Source: SMYC01 sp963578475
Lineage (GTDB): Bacteria; Acidobacteriota; Vicinamibacteria; Marinacidobacterales; SMYC01
Assembly: GCA_963578475.1 (NCBI GenBank)
Contig: CAUZCL010000002.1
Coordinates: 1-64,000, forward strand
DNA: 64,000 nucleotides
Direction of reading: 5' to 3'
The position numbers were made by a program, and so were the translations under genes. Positions 1 to 8,376 of the stretch are shown in pieces (position 1 is the stretch's first letter; each line of letters starts with the position of its first letter). The notes below the pieces were generated by a model. The model was given only the letters and a program-made list of their open reading frames with translations, was not told the DNA's origin and did not search any database.

Positions 1-1235
1 AGCCCCTCATCGCTCGTTGCCGCCGCCACGAAGTTGATCGCCGCCGGCGTGCCGAAGCGGTAGATGTGGATCACGCGAAAGTCCGCGCCGACGGAGCTCG
101 CCAGCCCCTGTCCGATCAAAGGATTGCTGAGCAGACCGTGACGCCCCTGCGCCAGCGCCGCGATTGTGTCCAGCGCGGGACGGTCGGGGTGACCGACTCC
201 GGGAATGCGGTAGCGCACGACGATGCTCGGGTACAAGGGCTCTTCCCAGTCCAGCCGGATGGAGCTTCGCGGCACCGGTTCGGCTTCCAGATCGAGCCGC
301 GCCGGAGGCTCCGGCCCCCGCTCGATGATGCCGAAGTACCTTTCGGCAAGCGAGCGGGCCGTTTCCGCATCGATGTCGCCGACGAGGACGAGCGTGGCGT
401 TGTTGGGAACGAAGTAGTCCTCGTACATTCGAATCATGCTCTCTCGATTGAAGCTCGCAAAGTCCCGCGGATGCCCGCCGTCCGGCGTGTACACCGGATG
501 GGCGAGAGCGGTCACGCCGTCGATCGCGTGATTCAGGCGCGTTTCGGGACGACTCAGCCCGTTCAGGATCTGCTCGAGCACGGTGAACCGTTGCGCTTCC
601 CACCCGCGTAAAACGGCGTTTACCATGCGCTCGGCTTCCTGGCGAAAGAAAAGCCCGATCGCCTCCTTGGGCAGATCCACCGTTATCTCGAGGTACTCTT
701 GCTCCGTGCTGGCGGGTACCGGATCCTCGTGTCGTGACAAAGCGCCGTATCGGCGATACCAGTTGTACTCTTCCCAGAACACGCGGTGTGGCGTCTGGCG
801 GTCTTCCAGCGCGTAGAGCTTTTTTCGCAGCGTTTCGATCGCCGGTGTGCTCGGCCAGTCGAGCTCGTCGTAGAACACCTCGCGGATGCGCAGCTGGTTG
901 CGCGCGCGACGGCGCTCTTCGAGAAGCTTCTGTTCCGTCTCGTAGATCTCCTGGAGAATCGGAAGCTCTGCGTGGAAGTCGGTCGTTCCCACCGTCGTCG
1001 TTCCCTGGTGAATCACGTGCTCGAGAAAGTGGGCGGCACCGTGCTCACCGGCGGGCTCCTGCATCGAGCCGAAGCGGTACCACAGGCTCGCCGCAACCCG
1101 GGGCACACGATGGTCCTCGACGACGAGCAGACGGAACCCGTTGTCGAGAACGCTCTCCTGGATGTCGAGCGGGCTCGCGGCGAAGGCGATTGCAGGAACA
1201 AACGCGGCGGCGACGAAAAGTATGACTCTTTTCAC
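1..1235 (-). CDS. M16 family zinc metallopeptidase (insulinase-like), C-terminus outside window
   Basis: The frame is open from a GTG at 1235 to the window edge, so about 411 N-terminal residues are visible and the end is missing. The GTG has a good ribosome site (AGGAG, 5 bases upstream). Residues 1-20 form a signal peptide ending near AFA, which implies a periplasmic or outer-membrane-facing enzyme. The inverted zinc motif HFLEH is at residues 69-73, the signature of the pitrilysin/insulinase family. These enzymes usually have two M16 domains and often occur as pairs; here only the first domain and part of the linker can be seen. It probably degrades peptides in the periplasm; the substrate is unknown. 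Confidence 0.9.
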   Translation of the reverse strand, partial: MKRVILFVAAAFVPAIAFAASPLDIQESVLDNGFRLLVVEDHRVPRVAASLWYRFGSMQEPAGEHGAAHFLEHVIHQGTTTVGTTDFHAELPILQEIYETEQKLLEERRRARNQLRIREVFYDELDWPSTPAIETLRKKLYALEDRQTPHRVFWEEYNWYRRYGALSRHEDPVPASTEQEYLEITVDLPKEAIGLFFRQEAERMVNAVLRGWEAQRFTVLEQILNGLSRPETRLNHAIDGVTALAHPVYTPDGGHPRDFASFNRESMIRMYEDYFVPNNATLVLVGDIDAETARSLAERYFGIIERGPEPPARLDLEAEPVPRSSIRLDWEEPLYPSIVVRYRIPGVGHPDRPALDTIAALAQGRHGLLSNPLIGQGLASSVGADFRVIHIYRFGTPAAINFVAAATSDEG

Positions 1236-1314
1236 GGTAGCTCCTGTCGGGAAAAACGATTGGACTTGAAGCCGAGCCGGATTGTATCCGTCTCTGTCGC
1301 CGAATGCCAACTTT

Positions 1315-2811
1315 TCAGCGCGAAGAGGCTTCCTGACGAGAAAGCGCCTCGAAACGCGCGAGGGCGGCCGCCGCCGCTGCCTCGTTTCCCAGGAATCGAT
1401 GCGTGAATCCGAGTCGATAAAGCGCTTCCTTGTAGTCCGGCGCGAGCTCGACCGCTTTGTCGAAGAGCTCGACCGCCCGCTCCAGCTCGTCTCGCTGCAG
1501 AGCGATCTTGCCGAGATTGAAATAGGCTTCCGAGAATGTCGGATCGCGATCGATCGCCTGCCGGAAGTACCCCTCCGCACGTTCGAGCTCGTTGTTTCTG
1601 AGTGCGATGAGCCCCACCACGTGATAGGCGCGCATCCCGAGCTGGTTTCCAAGGGCTTCGGCTACGCCTGCTCGGATCGCCTCGGAGTCGGCGCCGGGAG
1701 CGACTTCCAGGTCGAGGTGGAGCTCCCACATGCCACGCTCTTTCGAGATCTCGACTGAAACTCGACGACCGCGGGCGCTCCGCGGATGATCGACTCGACC
1801 GCGCTCGGGTAAATGTTGACGCCGCGGACTTGGATCGACCCTGCCTAGAATGCCGCCGGGAAAGCGTATGGACGGGCTTCCACATGTGCACGGCGTCGAC
1901 ACCCATTGGACGACGTCTCCAGTGCGATAGCGCAGCGCGGGCATCGCCAACCGGCCGAGATTTGTCAAGATGAGCTCGCCCGTCTCTCCTTCGCCGACGG
2001 GCTCCCCGGTATCCACCGAGAGGACTTCGGCAATGAACTCTGATTCCAGCAAGTGCAGCCCTTGGTCGTCCCGGCACTGATAGCCCCAGGCCCCGACCTC
2101 GCTCATCCCAGCATGGTCCCAGCAGCGCGCACTCCAAGCGGATTCGATTTGCGCACGAATGGACGCCACATTGGCTCCCGGCTCGCCGGCGTGAATCGTA
2201 TTGCGGATGGCGCTCGTTCGAAGATCGATATTATTTTCCCGGGCGATTTCGATGAGCCGGAGCGCGTAAGTTGGTGTCGAGAGGAGGACCGTGGCTCGCG
2301 CTTCCATGAGCCAATAAAGCCTTTGCTCGGAGCTTTGAGCGCCGCCGGGGATCGCAAGTGCGCCGATCTGCTGCGCCGCCTCGTAGCCTGCCCAAAAACC
2401 CACGAACGGCCCGAATCCGAATGCGGTAAAGATGCGGTCTTCACGGTTGATGCCGATGGCGCGATAAATTTCTTGCCAACAAAAGGTGAACCACGCCCAG
2501 CTCTCGTTGGTGTCGAGACATGTAAGGCGCCTCCCGGTCGTGCCCGAGGTGGCGTGAATGCGCGTGTATGCGTCGTGCTCGAATGTGAGATTCGTCCCGT
2601 AAGGCGGGTTGTCCGCCTGGTCTTCGACCAGCTCCTGCTTGGTGGTAAACGGCATGCCGAGAAAATCGTCGAGCGACGAGACGGGGAGCGTGACGCTTTC
2701 GAGCTTTTTCCGCTAGAACGCGTTTTGTTTGCGCAGAAGCGCGAGCCCGGAACCGGAAAGGTTCAACTTCGCCAATTGTCGTTGTGCAATTTGTTCACGG
2801 GTCACGGCCAT
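1315..2811 (-). pseudogene. Decayed PaaK-like (phenylacetate-CoA ligase family) gene fused to TPR repeats
   Basis: The natural start appears to be ATG 2811, 11 bases after the threonine dehydratase stop. An in-frame TAG at 2713-2715 sits where the family has the Tyr of an NPFYRRKL-like motif (here NAF*RKKL). The adenylate-forming P-loop TSGTTG is present. Around 1765-1830 the conserved VRGVNIYPSAVES segment is readable only in another frame. It is bracketed by an apparent 8-base loss after GRVD and a 1-base loss before VEIS, which restore the frame. The ligase C-terminal domain then ends early and runs into about three TPR units (residues starting MRAYHVVGLIAL). The ligase is almost certainly inactive. 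The TPR part may come from a different gene joined by deletion. Confidence 0.8.
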
Positions 2812-2822
2812 TGCGCTTACCT

Positions 2823-3785
2823 CTAACCTCGAATCTCGAGCTTGCCCGAGACGTCGAAATTTCCTCCGGAGAGTACGGCGACCGTCTTGGTTCCCGCCGG
2901 TAGGTCCAACTTGCCCGACAAAAGAGCCGCCGTGGTGGCCGCTCCGGAAACCTCGGTGAGAAGCTTGACGCGCTCGAGCAAAAACTGGATGGCGGACATC
3001 ATTTCTTCATCGCTGACCGTCACGAAAGTCTCCACCTTCGGTGCGATGACCTCCCACATTTCGGGGTCGGTTTTTTTTGTCGCGAGGCCGTCAGCGAGCG
3101 TGGCGACTGCGTCGAGCTCCACGGGCCGGCCGGCTTCACGGCTTCTCGTCATGTTCGCTGCACCTTCCGGCTCGACCCCTATCACCTTTACGTGCGGCGC
3201 CATCAGCTTGAAGGCACTTGCCATGCCCGCGATCAAGCCGCCGCCTCCGATCGGCACGAGCACGACTTCCACATCGGGCAGGTCTTCCAGGATCTCGACG
3301 GCCACCGTTGCTTGTCCCGCCATGATGTGCCGGTCCTTGAATGGGTGTACGTAGATGAGGTCCTTTTCTCTGCCGATCTCGACGGAGCGGGCGTAAGCAT
3401 CGTCCCAAAGGGCGCCATGAAGAACGGCCTCGGCGCCATATTCCCGGACAGCGGCGACCTTGCTCCGGTTGGCGGCCTCGGGCATGACGACCCAGCCGGG
3501 AATGCGTTGGTGAGCCGCGACGAAAGCTACGGCTTGGCCGTTATTCCCCGCGGAGGCGGTGATGATCCCTTTGGCGCGCTCCTCCGCGGCGAGACACAAG
3601 ACCTTGTTGAAAACGCCGCGCGGCTTGAAGCTTCCGGTCTTCTGGAGGTTCTCAGCTTTTACGAAAACCTCGAGCCCAGAGCGCGCCCCGAGAGCGCGCG
3701 AAGAGAGAAGCGGCGTTCGGTGCACGAGCCCGTCGATGCTTGCACGCGCCTCGTCGATGTCCTGTCGGTTTGGTGCGAGCATCAT
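2823..3785 (-). CDS. Threonine/serine dehydratase (PLP fold type II)
   Basis: This 320-residue protein matches the catabolic threonine ammonia-lyase/serine racemase group, which deaminates L-threonine to 2-oxobutyrate (or serine to pyruvate). The PLP lysine lies in GSFKPRG (Lys54). The substrate loop is SAGNNGQAVA and the phosphate-cradle glycines are in PIGGGGLIAG. There is no C-terminal ACT regulatory domain, so it resembles the short biodegradative TdcB type rather than biosynthetic IlvA. Its ATG overlaps the stop of the upstream DUF1028 gene (ATGATG, 4-base overlap), suggesting translational coupling. 2-Oxobutyrate could feed the branched-chain-type E1 encoded nearby, but that link is inference. 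Confidence 0.88.
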   Translation of the reverse strand: MMLAPNRQDIDEARASIDGLVHRTPLLSSRALGARSGLEVFVKAENLQKTGSFKPRGVFNKVLCLAAEERAKGIITASAGNNGQAVAFVAAHQRIPGWVVMPEAANRSKVAAVREYGAEAVLHGALWDDAYARSVEIGREKDLIYVHPFKDRHIMAGQATVAVEILEDLPDVEVVLVPIGGGGLIAGMASAFKLMAPHVKVIGVEPEGAANMTRSREAGRPVELDAVATLADGLATKKTDPEMWEVIAPKVETFVTVSDEEMMSAIQFLLERVKLLTEVSGAATTAALLSGKLDLPAGTKTVAVLSGGNFDVSGKLEIRG

Positions 3786-4573
3786 CGCACTAGCTCGTCG
3801 TAGCGCATACGAAGCGTCTTTATGGGGTTGGCGTTCTCGTGCGGCTCGATGTTGTCGTCCGTCACGTCGATGAAGATGGCATATTTACCGTCGCCTGTGG
3901 AGCCATCGGCCGAAAGAATATAGGCGACGTGCGACGTCTTGCCGTCGCACGGGGCGTCCGGAAGCGGCTCCGACTCGCAAGTACACCGCCCATCACCACC
4001 GGCCGTGTCGGCGGCTTCCATCGCAGCCATGACGCGATCGGTGAGGCTCCCCGAGGTCGCCTCGAAAGCCGCGACAGCGTTTCTCACTACGTCACCACTC
4101 GCGAGAATGTTTTCTTGAATCGAGTAATGAATGTCGGTGCCATTGACGCTGCCCTGAACGTCGAGCGACGCGTCGCGGTTCCCTGAACCGGAGAATCCCG
4201 CACTGAGGCCCTCTAGGTCGAGAATGCCGAACTGACGGCGCTCGATATCCGGGTCTTTCTGGAGGAGCGCGAGAATGGCCTCGGGCGAAGTTCCCTTGCG
4301 AAGCTCTTCCGCGATGAGCGTTTGGTTGGCGCGCGTCCGATCGACTCCGGCTTGCGCGGCGGCGATGCCTTTCCAAGGAACGACAATGGCCTGAATGTCC
4401 ATGAGGCCTTTGGACGGAAAGGCCGCGAAGCGAGCCTGGGCGACACAGGTCGCGGAAGCGATGACGAGCTCACCGCTCATGCGGTCGAGTGCTACGACCG
4501 ACCAAGTGGGCGAGGTGGGTACGGCGACGAGAAGAGTCGCGAAGATTGCGAGCGCTATGGCGATTTGTCTCAT
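3782..4573 (-). CDS. Secreted DUF1028 (Ntn-hydrolase-like) protein
   Basis: This is a 263-residue protein. Residues 1-19 look like a signal peptide (hydrophobic IAIALAIFATLLVAV), followed by TWSVVALDRMSGELVIAS, which matches the DUF1028 start. Further family features are the VVPWKGIAAAQAGVD segment and the EERRQ/IERRQFGILD region. DUF1028 proteins have an Ntn-hydrolase-type fold and are suspected amidohydrolases or peptidases, but no reaction is established. The presence of a signal peptide and of two Cys pairs (CTCESEPLPDAPCDG) suggests a periplasmic, possibly disulfide-bonded form. It heads the operon with the threonine dehydratase and the decayed ligase. Confidence 0.8.
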   Translation of the reverse strand: MRQIAIALAIFATLLVAVPTSPTWSVVALDRMSGELVIASATCVAQARFAAFPSKGLMDIQAIVVPWKGIAAAQAGVDRTRANQTLIAEELRKGTSPEAILALLQKDPDIERRQFGILDLEGLSAGFSGSGNRDASLDVQGSVNGTDIHYSIQENILASGDVVRNAVAAFEATSGSLTDRVMAAMEAADTAGGDGRCTCESEPLPDAPCDGKTSHVAYILSADGSTGDGKYAIFIDVTDDNIEPHENANPIKTLRMRYDELVR

Positions 4574-4693
4574 GGGCCCCGCATTTTATACGTTGTAGCT
4601 GTTCATGTCCCTCGATGTTAGGATCCCTCGCGTGCAGGCGATTGGAAGCTCTAGATCGTCGAGGACGCCCGGTCGCGGCTCGGCTCGCGAGTC

Positions 4694-5242
4694 TTGAAAA
4701 ATAAATGGAGTACCTCCGCACGCGAGATCGTTTTCGAAACGCCGGTATTCTCGCTGCGCCGGGATCGTAAAAAACGGCTCGACTCAGCAACCTCCCACGA
4801 CTTTTATGTCATCGAATCTGTCGACTGGGTCAACGTGATCCCGTTGACTCCCGATGACGAGATCGTTTTCATCGAGCTGCACCGGCACGGGACCGATGAG
4901 ACGAGCCTCGAGATCCCTGGCGGCATGATCGATCCCAGCGACGCGTCTCCGATGGCGGCCGGTCTGCGGGAGCTTACGGAGGAGACCGGCTATTCGTCAC
5001 CCGAGCTTGTGGAGCTCGGCGTCGTCCACCCGAACCCGGCGCTACAGGGCAATCGGTGTTTTACCTATCTCGCCAAAGACGCTTATCTTGCGGGACCGCC
5101 TCGTCCTGACGAGACCGAGGACATCGAAGTCGTCTGTTATCCGCGCGGGGAAGTCCCGCGCCTTCTGCGTGAGGGACGCATCTCGCACGCTCTCGTCGTC
5201 GTCTGTTTTTTATGGCTGTTCCAACACGAGGGGCTCTTATGA
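4694..5242 (+). CDS. Nudix hydrolase (ADP-ribose pyrophosphatase-like)
   Basis: A 182-residue cytosolic protein that resembles ADP-sugar pyrophosphatases (an N-terminal beta-rich part, then the Nudix box). The box reads GGMIDPSDASPMAAGLRELT followed by EETGY. The REL-x-EE-x-G core is intact, but the first box Glu is Asp and the spacer before the Arg is one residue longer than the consensus. The only in-frame start I can find is TTG 4694, with no clear ribosome site. The stop overlaps the ATG of the following DUF4440 pseudogene (ATGA at 5239-5242). The substrate cannot be told from the sequence. Confidence 0.85.
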   Translation: MKNKWSTSAREIVFETPVFSLRRDRKKRLDSATSHDFYVIESVDWVNVIPLTPDDEIVFIELHRHGTDETSLEIPGGMIDPSDASPMAAGLRELTEETGYSSPELVELGVVHPNPALQGNRCFTYLAKDAYLAGPPRPDETEDIEVVCYPRGEVPRLLREGRISHALVVVCFLWLFQHEGLL

Positions 5243-5663
5243 AGAAAACAATGTTGTTGATCACTTTGTCGAGCCTTTTGGCTGTACTCCAAACGGTGGG
5301 CGTGGACCCCGAAACACTGAAGCAAGCCGACCGTGTTTTTGCGGAACAGACTGCGGAAAGGGGTTTGGATGGGTAGGTCGACGCCTTTGCTCCGGATGGC
5401 AAGCTGGTGAGTAGGGGCGGGGTGACCGAAGGCCATGATGCCATACGTGACGCCATGGGTGCGCTCGATAGATCCGCTTTTCTCTTTCGTTGGAGCCGCT
5501 CTTCGCCGAAGGCTCGGGTGACCTGGGCTACACGCACGGCACCTATCGACGTGAGCGCGTCAATTCCGAGGATGAGGCGGTGGTGGAAACGGGCCGCTAC
5601 GTGACGATTTGGCGCCGCAATGCCGACGGTAAATGGAAGGTCGTGTTGGACATCGGTACTTAA
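5239..5663 (+). pseudogene. Broken DUF4440/SnoaL-like protein
   Basis: The frame starts at ATG 5239, coupled to the Nudix gene, with an N-terminal signal-like stretch (MKKTMLLITLSSLLAVL). It runs through DRVFAEQTAERGLDG to a TAG at 5374-5376, where the family usually has Trp. It continues in frame as VDAFAPDGKLVSRGGVTEG to the Trp codon at 5491-5493. There a 1-base loss moves the rest into another frame: EPLFAEGSGDLGYTHG and VVETGRYVTIWRR, with DGKWKVVLDIGT ending at TAA 5661-5663. Both halves match the DUF4440 cone-shaped fold of secreted NTF2-like proteins. With one nonsense change and one frameshift it should not be functional, unless one or both are sequencing errors. Confidence 0.8.
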
Positions 5664-5670
5664 TCAGCGT

Positions 5671-7092
5671 TCAGGATTCAGCGGAGTCCTGGATCCTTTG
5701 CCACGCCGCGCGGACATGGCGCTCTTCGGTCATGGATTGTCCAATGGCCATGCGCAGAGCCAGGTGGCCGTTGAGCTTTGTATGGGTTAGGTAGAGTTTG
5801 CCGCTCTCGTTCAAGCGGTTCATGAGCGCCTCGTTCACGGCGTCACCGCCGAGGTGACGAAAACAAACGAGGTTCAAAGGGGCCGGTGCGGCGAGCTCGA
5901 ATCGCTCATCGGCCTCGACCCAGCTCGCGAATTGGCGCGCTAGCTCGATGTGTTGCGAGACGTGGTGTCTCAGACCTTCGATGCCGTAATGACGAATGAC
6001 GAACCACAGCTTGAGAGCGCGGAACCGGCGCCCGAGCGGGATGTGCCAATCACGGTAGTCGATGACCGCGCCGGACTCCGTGGCTTCGTTGCGAAGATAT
6101 TCGGGAAGAATGCTCAGCGTGTCGATGAGATCCTTGCGGCTCTTGACGTAGAAACAGTCGCAATCGAAGGTGGTGAACATCCATTTATGGGGGTTGAAGC
6201 AATAGCTGTCGGCGTGCTCGACGCCGTCATGGATGAAACGGTATTCCGGTGAAAGCGCGGCGGTGCCGGACATGGCCGCGTCGACGTGTAGCCAGAGATC
6301 TTCTTTGCGACAAATACGGCCAATAGCGGGGAGCGGGTCCATCGCGTTCGATGAGGTCGTCCCGACGGTGGCGCAGACGAAAAAAGGCGTGAGTCCTTGG
6401 TCGCGGTCCGCGGCGATCTGTCGCGCGAGCGCCTCGGGCTGCATCGCGAAGGCTTCGTCGACGTCGATGAGGCGGAGGTTCTCCGCGCCTATACCCGCGA
6501 TCTTCACCGCTTTCTCGATCGACGAGTGGGCTTGCGAGGACGTATAGGCGACCATGGTCCCCTGGATGCCGACACGGTTGGTTCTCCGCTTGCTAGCGCG
6601 CTCGCGCGCGGCCAGAAGAGCGCACAAGGCCGAGCTCGACGCCGTATCTTGAATGACGCCGCCGCCCGTGCTCGAGGATTTGAAGTAATCCGGAAGGCCG
6701 AGCATGTCGACGAGCCAGTCGAGGACGTGGGTCTCGAGCTCTGTGCATGCGGGGCTCGTTGCCCAAATCATGCCTTGCACGCCAAGTCCTGCGGAGAGGA
6801 GCTCGCCGAGGATGGCAGGCTCCGAGGAGTTCGAAGGGAAATAGGCGAAGAAGTTGGGTGATTGCCAATGGGTGATTCCAGGAATGATCAAGCGATCGAT
6901 ATCGGCGAGGATGTCGTCGAAAGACTCGCCTTTGTCGGGGGCATGTTCCGGAAGCGCCGCCCTGAGCTCGCCCGGCTTCGATTGAGAGAGCACCGGAAGC
7001 TCTTCGACGCGGCCGCGGTAATCGGCGATCCAGTCGACGAGCTCGTGGCCGTAGCGACGAAATTCGTCCACCGTCATGTGATAGCTCTTCAT
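5671..7092 (-). CDS. Aromatic-L-amino-acid decarboxylase (PLP group II)
   Basis: A 473-residue PLP enzyme of the DOPA/tyrosine/tryptophan decarboxylase group that converts an aromatic amino acid to its amine and CO2. The PLP lysine is Lys303 in FNPHKWM. The N-terminal segment ITHWQSPNFFAYFPSNSS is the family substrate/dimer signature, and DAAMSGTAALSPEYR carries the PLP-nitrogen Asp. The open frame extends upstream to 7290, but ATG 7092 is the start because it has AAGGAG 6 bases before it and overlaps the stop of the acetyltransferase (ATGA). The pair is therefore an operon. Substrate preference among Phe, Tyr, Trp and DOPA cannot be read directly. Confidence 0.92.
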   Translation of the reverse strand: MKSYHMTVDEFRRYGHELVDWIADYRGRVEELPVLSQSKPGELRAALPEHAPDKGESFDDILADIDRLIIPGITHWQSPNFFAYFPSNSSEPAILGELLSAGLGVQGMIWATSPACTELETHVLDWLVDMLGLPDYFKSSSTGGGVIQDTASSSALCALLAARERASKRRTNRVGIQGTMVAYTSSQAHSSIEKAVKIAGIGAENLRLIDVDEAFAMQPEALARQIAADRDQGLTPFFVCATVGTTSSNAMDPLPAIGRICRKEDLWLHVDAAMSGTAALSPEYRFIHDGVEHADSYCFNPHKWMFTTFDCDCFYVKSRKDLIDTLSILPEYLRNEATESGAVIDYRDWHIPLGRRFRALKLWFVIRHYGIEGLRHHVSQHIELARQFASWVEADERFELAAPAPLNLVCFRHLGGDAVNEALMNRLNESGKLYLTHTKLNGHLALRMAIGQSMTEERHVRAAWQRIQDSAES

Positions 7093-7583
7093 TTCTGCTC
7101 CTTGCGCATCGCGTAGACGATGACGCCAGGATCGTCGTCGCTCAAGAGTTTCATCCCGATGGCTTCGGCGATCTTGCGCCCCGCCTCGTCCTTGCGATCT
7201 ACGGAGGCCGCGACGCAGTCGAGGCTCAGCTTGCCGAAGGCATAGTCCCGAAGAGCTGCCGCGACTTTTTTCCCTAGGCCGTGGCCCCAATAGGCTCTGT
7301 CGAGATCACATCCGCGCGTTGGTGTTGACGGCGATGCCGATGTGATTCCCGCTCGTCCCACGAGGGTTCCGGAGTCCCGATGCACCACGGCCCAGTAGCC
7401 GTAGCCATGCTCGCTATAGCTTTCATGCTGGGCGTGCACGAAACGTCGCACGGCGTTCTCGTCGCGCGGCCCGCCGGCGAAGCGTGTGACCTCGGGGCTC
7501 GATAGCAGAGCGGTCAATGGCTCGACGTCGTTGAGCAACAGCTCTCGAAGGAAGAGCTGCTCCGTCTCCAGGATGATCGTCAT
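7089..7583 (-). CDS. GNAT family N-acetyltransferase (RimJ/RimL-like)
   Basis: A 164-residue GNAT protein. The N-terminus ETEQLFLRELLLNDVEPL is typical of the RimJ/RimL/GNAT subgroup. The acetyl-CoA pyrophosphate-binding motif A is seen in YWGHGLGKKVAAALRDYAF. The short segment between GRAGIT and CDLDRAYWG is Ser/Thr/Pro-rich and does not resemble relatives, so a small pair of compensating indels there is possible but not demonstrable. It is translationally coupled to the aromatic decarboxylase, so acetylation of the amine product is an attractive but unproven role. Confidence 0.82.
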   Translation of the reverse strand: MTIILETEQLFLRELLLNDVEPLTALLSSPEVTRFAGGPRDENAVRRFVHAQHESYSEHGYGYWAVVHRDSGTLVGRAGITSASPSTPTRGCDLDRAYWGHGLGKKVAAALRDYAFGKLSLDCVAASVDRKDEAGRKIAEAIGMKLLSDDDPGVIVYAMRKEQK

Positions 7584-7667
7584 AGCGCCTACATTACCGC
7601 ATTGCGGGTTCCGGATTCGCCGGCGGCGAGCTTTGTGCGGGAGCTCGTTTGAACGCCTGCGCTCGCC

Positions 7668-8049
7668 CTAATCGGGGGCCACGATCGGAGCCCAATGGAT
7701 GTGAATATATTTCCACCGGTCTTCAATGTGACGATAGACCTCGGTGGCGTTCCATCTGCCGACCCTCGAACAACGCGCGGACTGAAACGACTATCGAGCG
7801 AACGTAGCTCGTCAGCGTGCCCTGCTCTATCTCCTTCAGTTACTGGATGGCGTCGTCCTTGCGGTCTATCTCGCCCAACACTATGGCGCGAACCAGCTTA
7901 TGGACCAGGGACACGCGTCCAGGTTGCATATGCTCCACGTAGTCCAGAATCCGATCGTATTCGCGCAGCTGCCAAAAAGTGTGCTCGACGAAAGTGACGA
8001 TGTTGCGGTCGAGTTGTCGGGCGCGCTCGTCGTCGGCCGCCGAGGCCTC
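7668..8049 (-). pseudogene. Degraded coding remnants, unassigned (NTF2/SnoaL-like tail)
   Basis: No intact gene exists in this gap. On the minus strand one frame from 8049 reads like real protein (DRNIVTFVEHTFWQLREYD, then VSLVHKLVRAIVLGEIDRKD) until a TAA at 7840-7842. It resumes as LKEIEQGTLTSYVRSIV. A different frame then reads ATEVYRHIEDRWKYIHIHW and stops at TAG 7668-7670; that tail resembles the end of an NTF2/SnoaL-like protein. I do not recognise the first part. The piece follows directly on the OppA-like remnant, as if deletions had joined fragments of several genes. Confidence 0.5.
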
Positions 8050-8054
8050 GAGGA

Positions 8055-8355
8055 GGCCGTGACAGGTGTTCCGTCATGAAAGAGTGCGTCGTCCCGGAGG
8101 TAAAAAAATCCAAGTCGTGTCATCGGGATGATCCTAGCGATGCGCGAGCGAGGGCAAGGGGTTCCACAAGGCGTCGAGCGCTATGAGGCCGTCATAAAGA
8201 AGGTTGACGGCACGATAGACCGTCGTGTCCCTCATGAGGCGCGGGTCGAGCGTGCCGGCATCGACGTCGACTCCGACGCGCACAAAATCCCGCTTCCGCT
8301 AGGAGCACGAGAGCAGAATGGCAACAGCGAGAAAAAGAGCGCTCAGTGGTCGCAA
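8055..8355 (-). pseudogene. Remnant of an OppA/DppA-type (SBP_bac_5) substrate-binding lipoprotein
   Basis: From a TTG at 8355 the minus strand reads a lipoprotein signal (RPLSALFLAVAILLSC). Then come a TAG at 8299-8301, RKRDFVRVGVDVDAGTLDPR, LLYDGLIALDALWNPLPSLA, and a second TAG at 8134-8136 in place of a likely Trp. A run of seven T (8102-8108 on the complement) shifts the frame so that YLRDDALFHDGTPVTA, the hallmark N-terminal segment of peptide-binding SBP_bac_5 proteins, is read in the next frame. The rest of the roughly 500-residue protein is gone. This is a truncated, multiply broken gene. Confidence 0.75.
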
Positions 8356-8376
8356 GACGAATCTCGGAGAGAGATT

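Noticed and set aside
1315..8355. TAG codons in the decayed genes as a sign of amber recoding
   Set aside because: The TAGs fall at different expected residues (Tyr, Trp, another), the same genes also have frameshifts and a TAA, and TAG is a normal stop for other genes here (uvrB, nusB and others).
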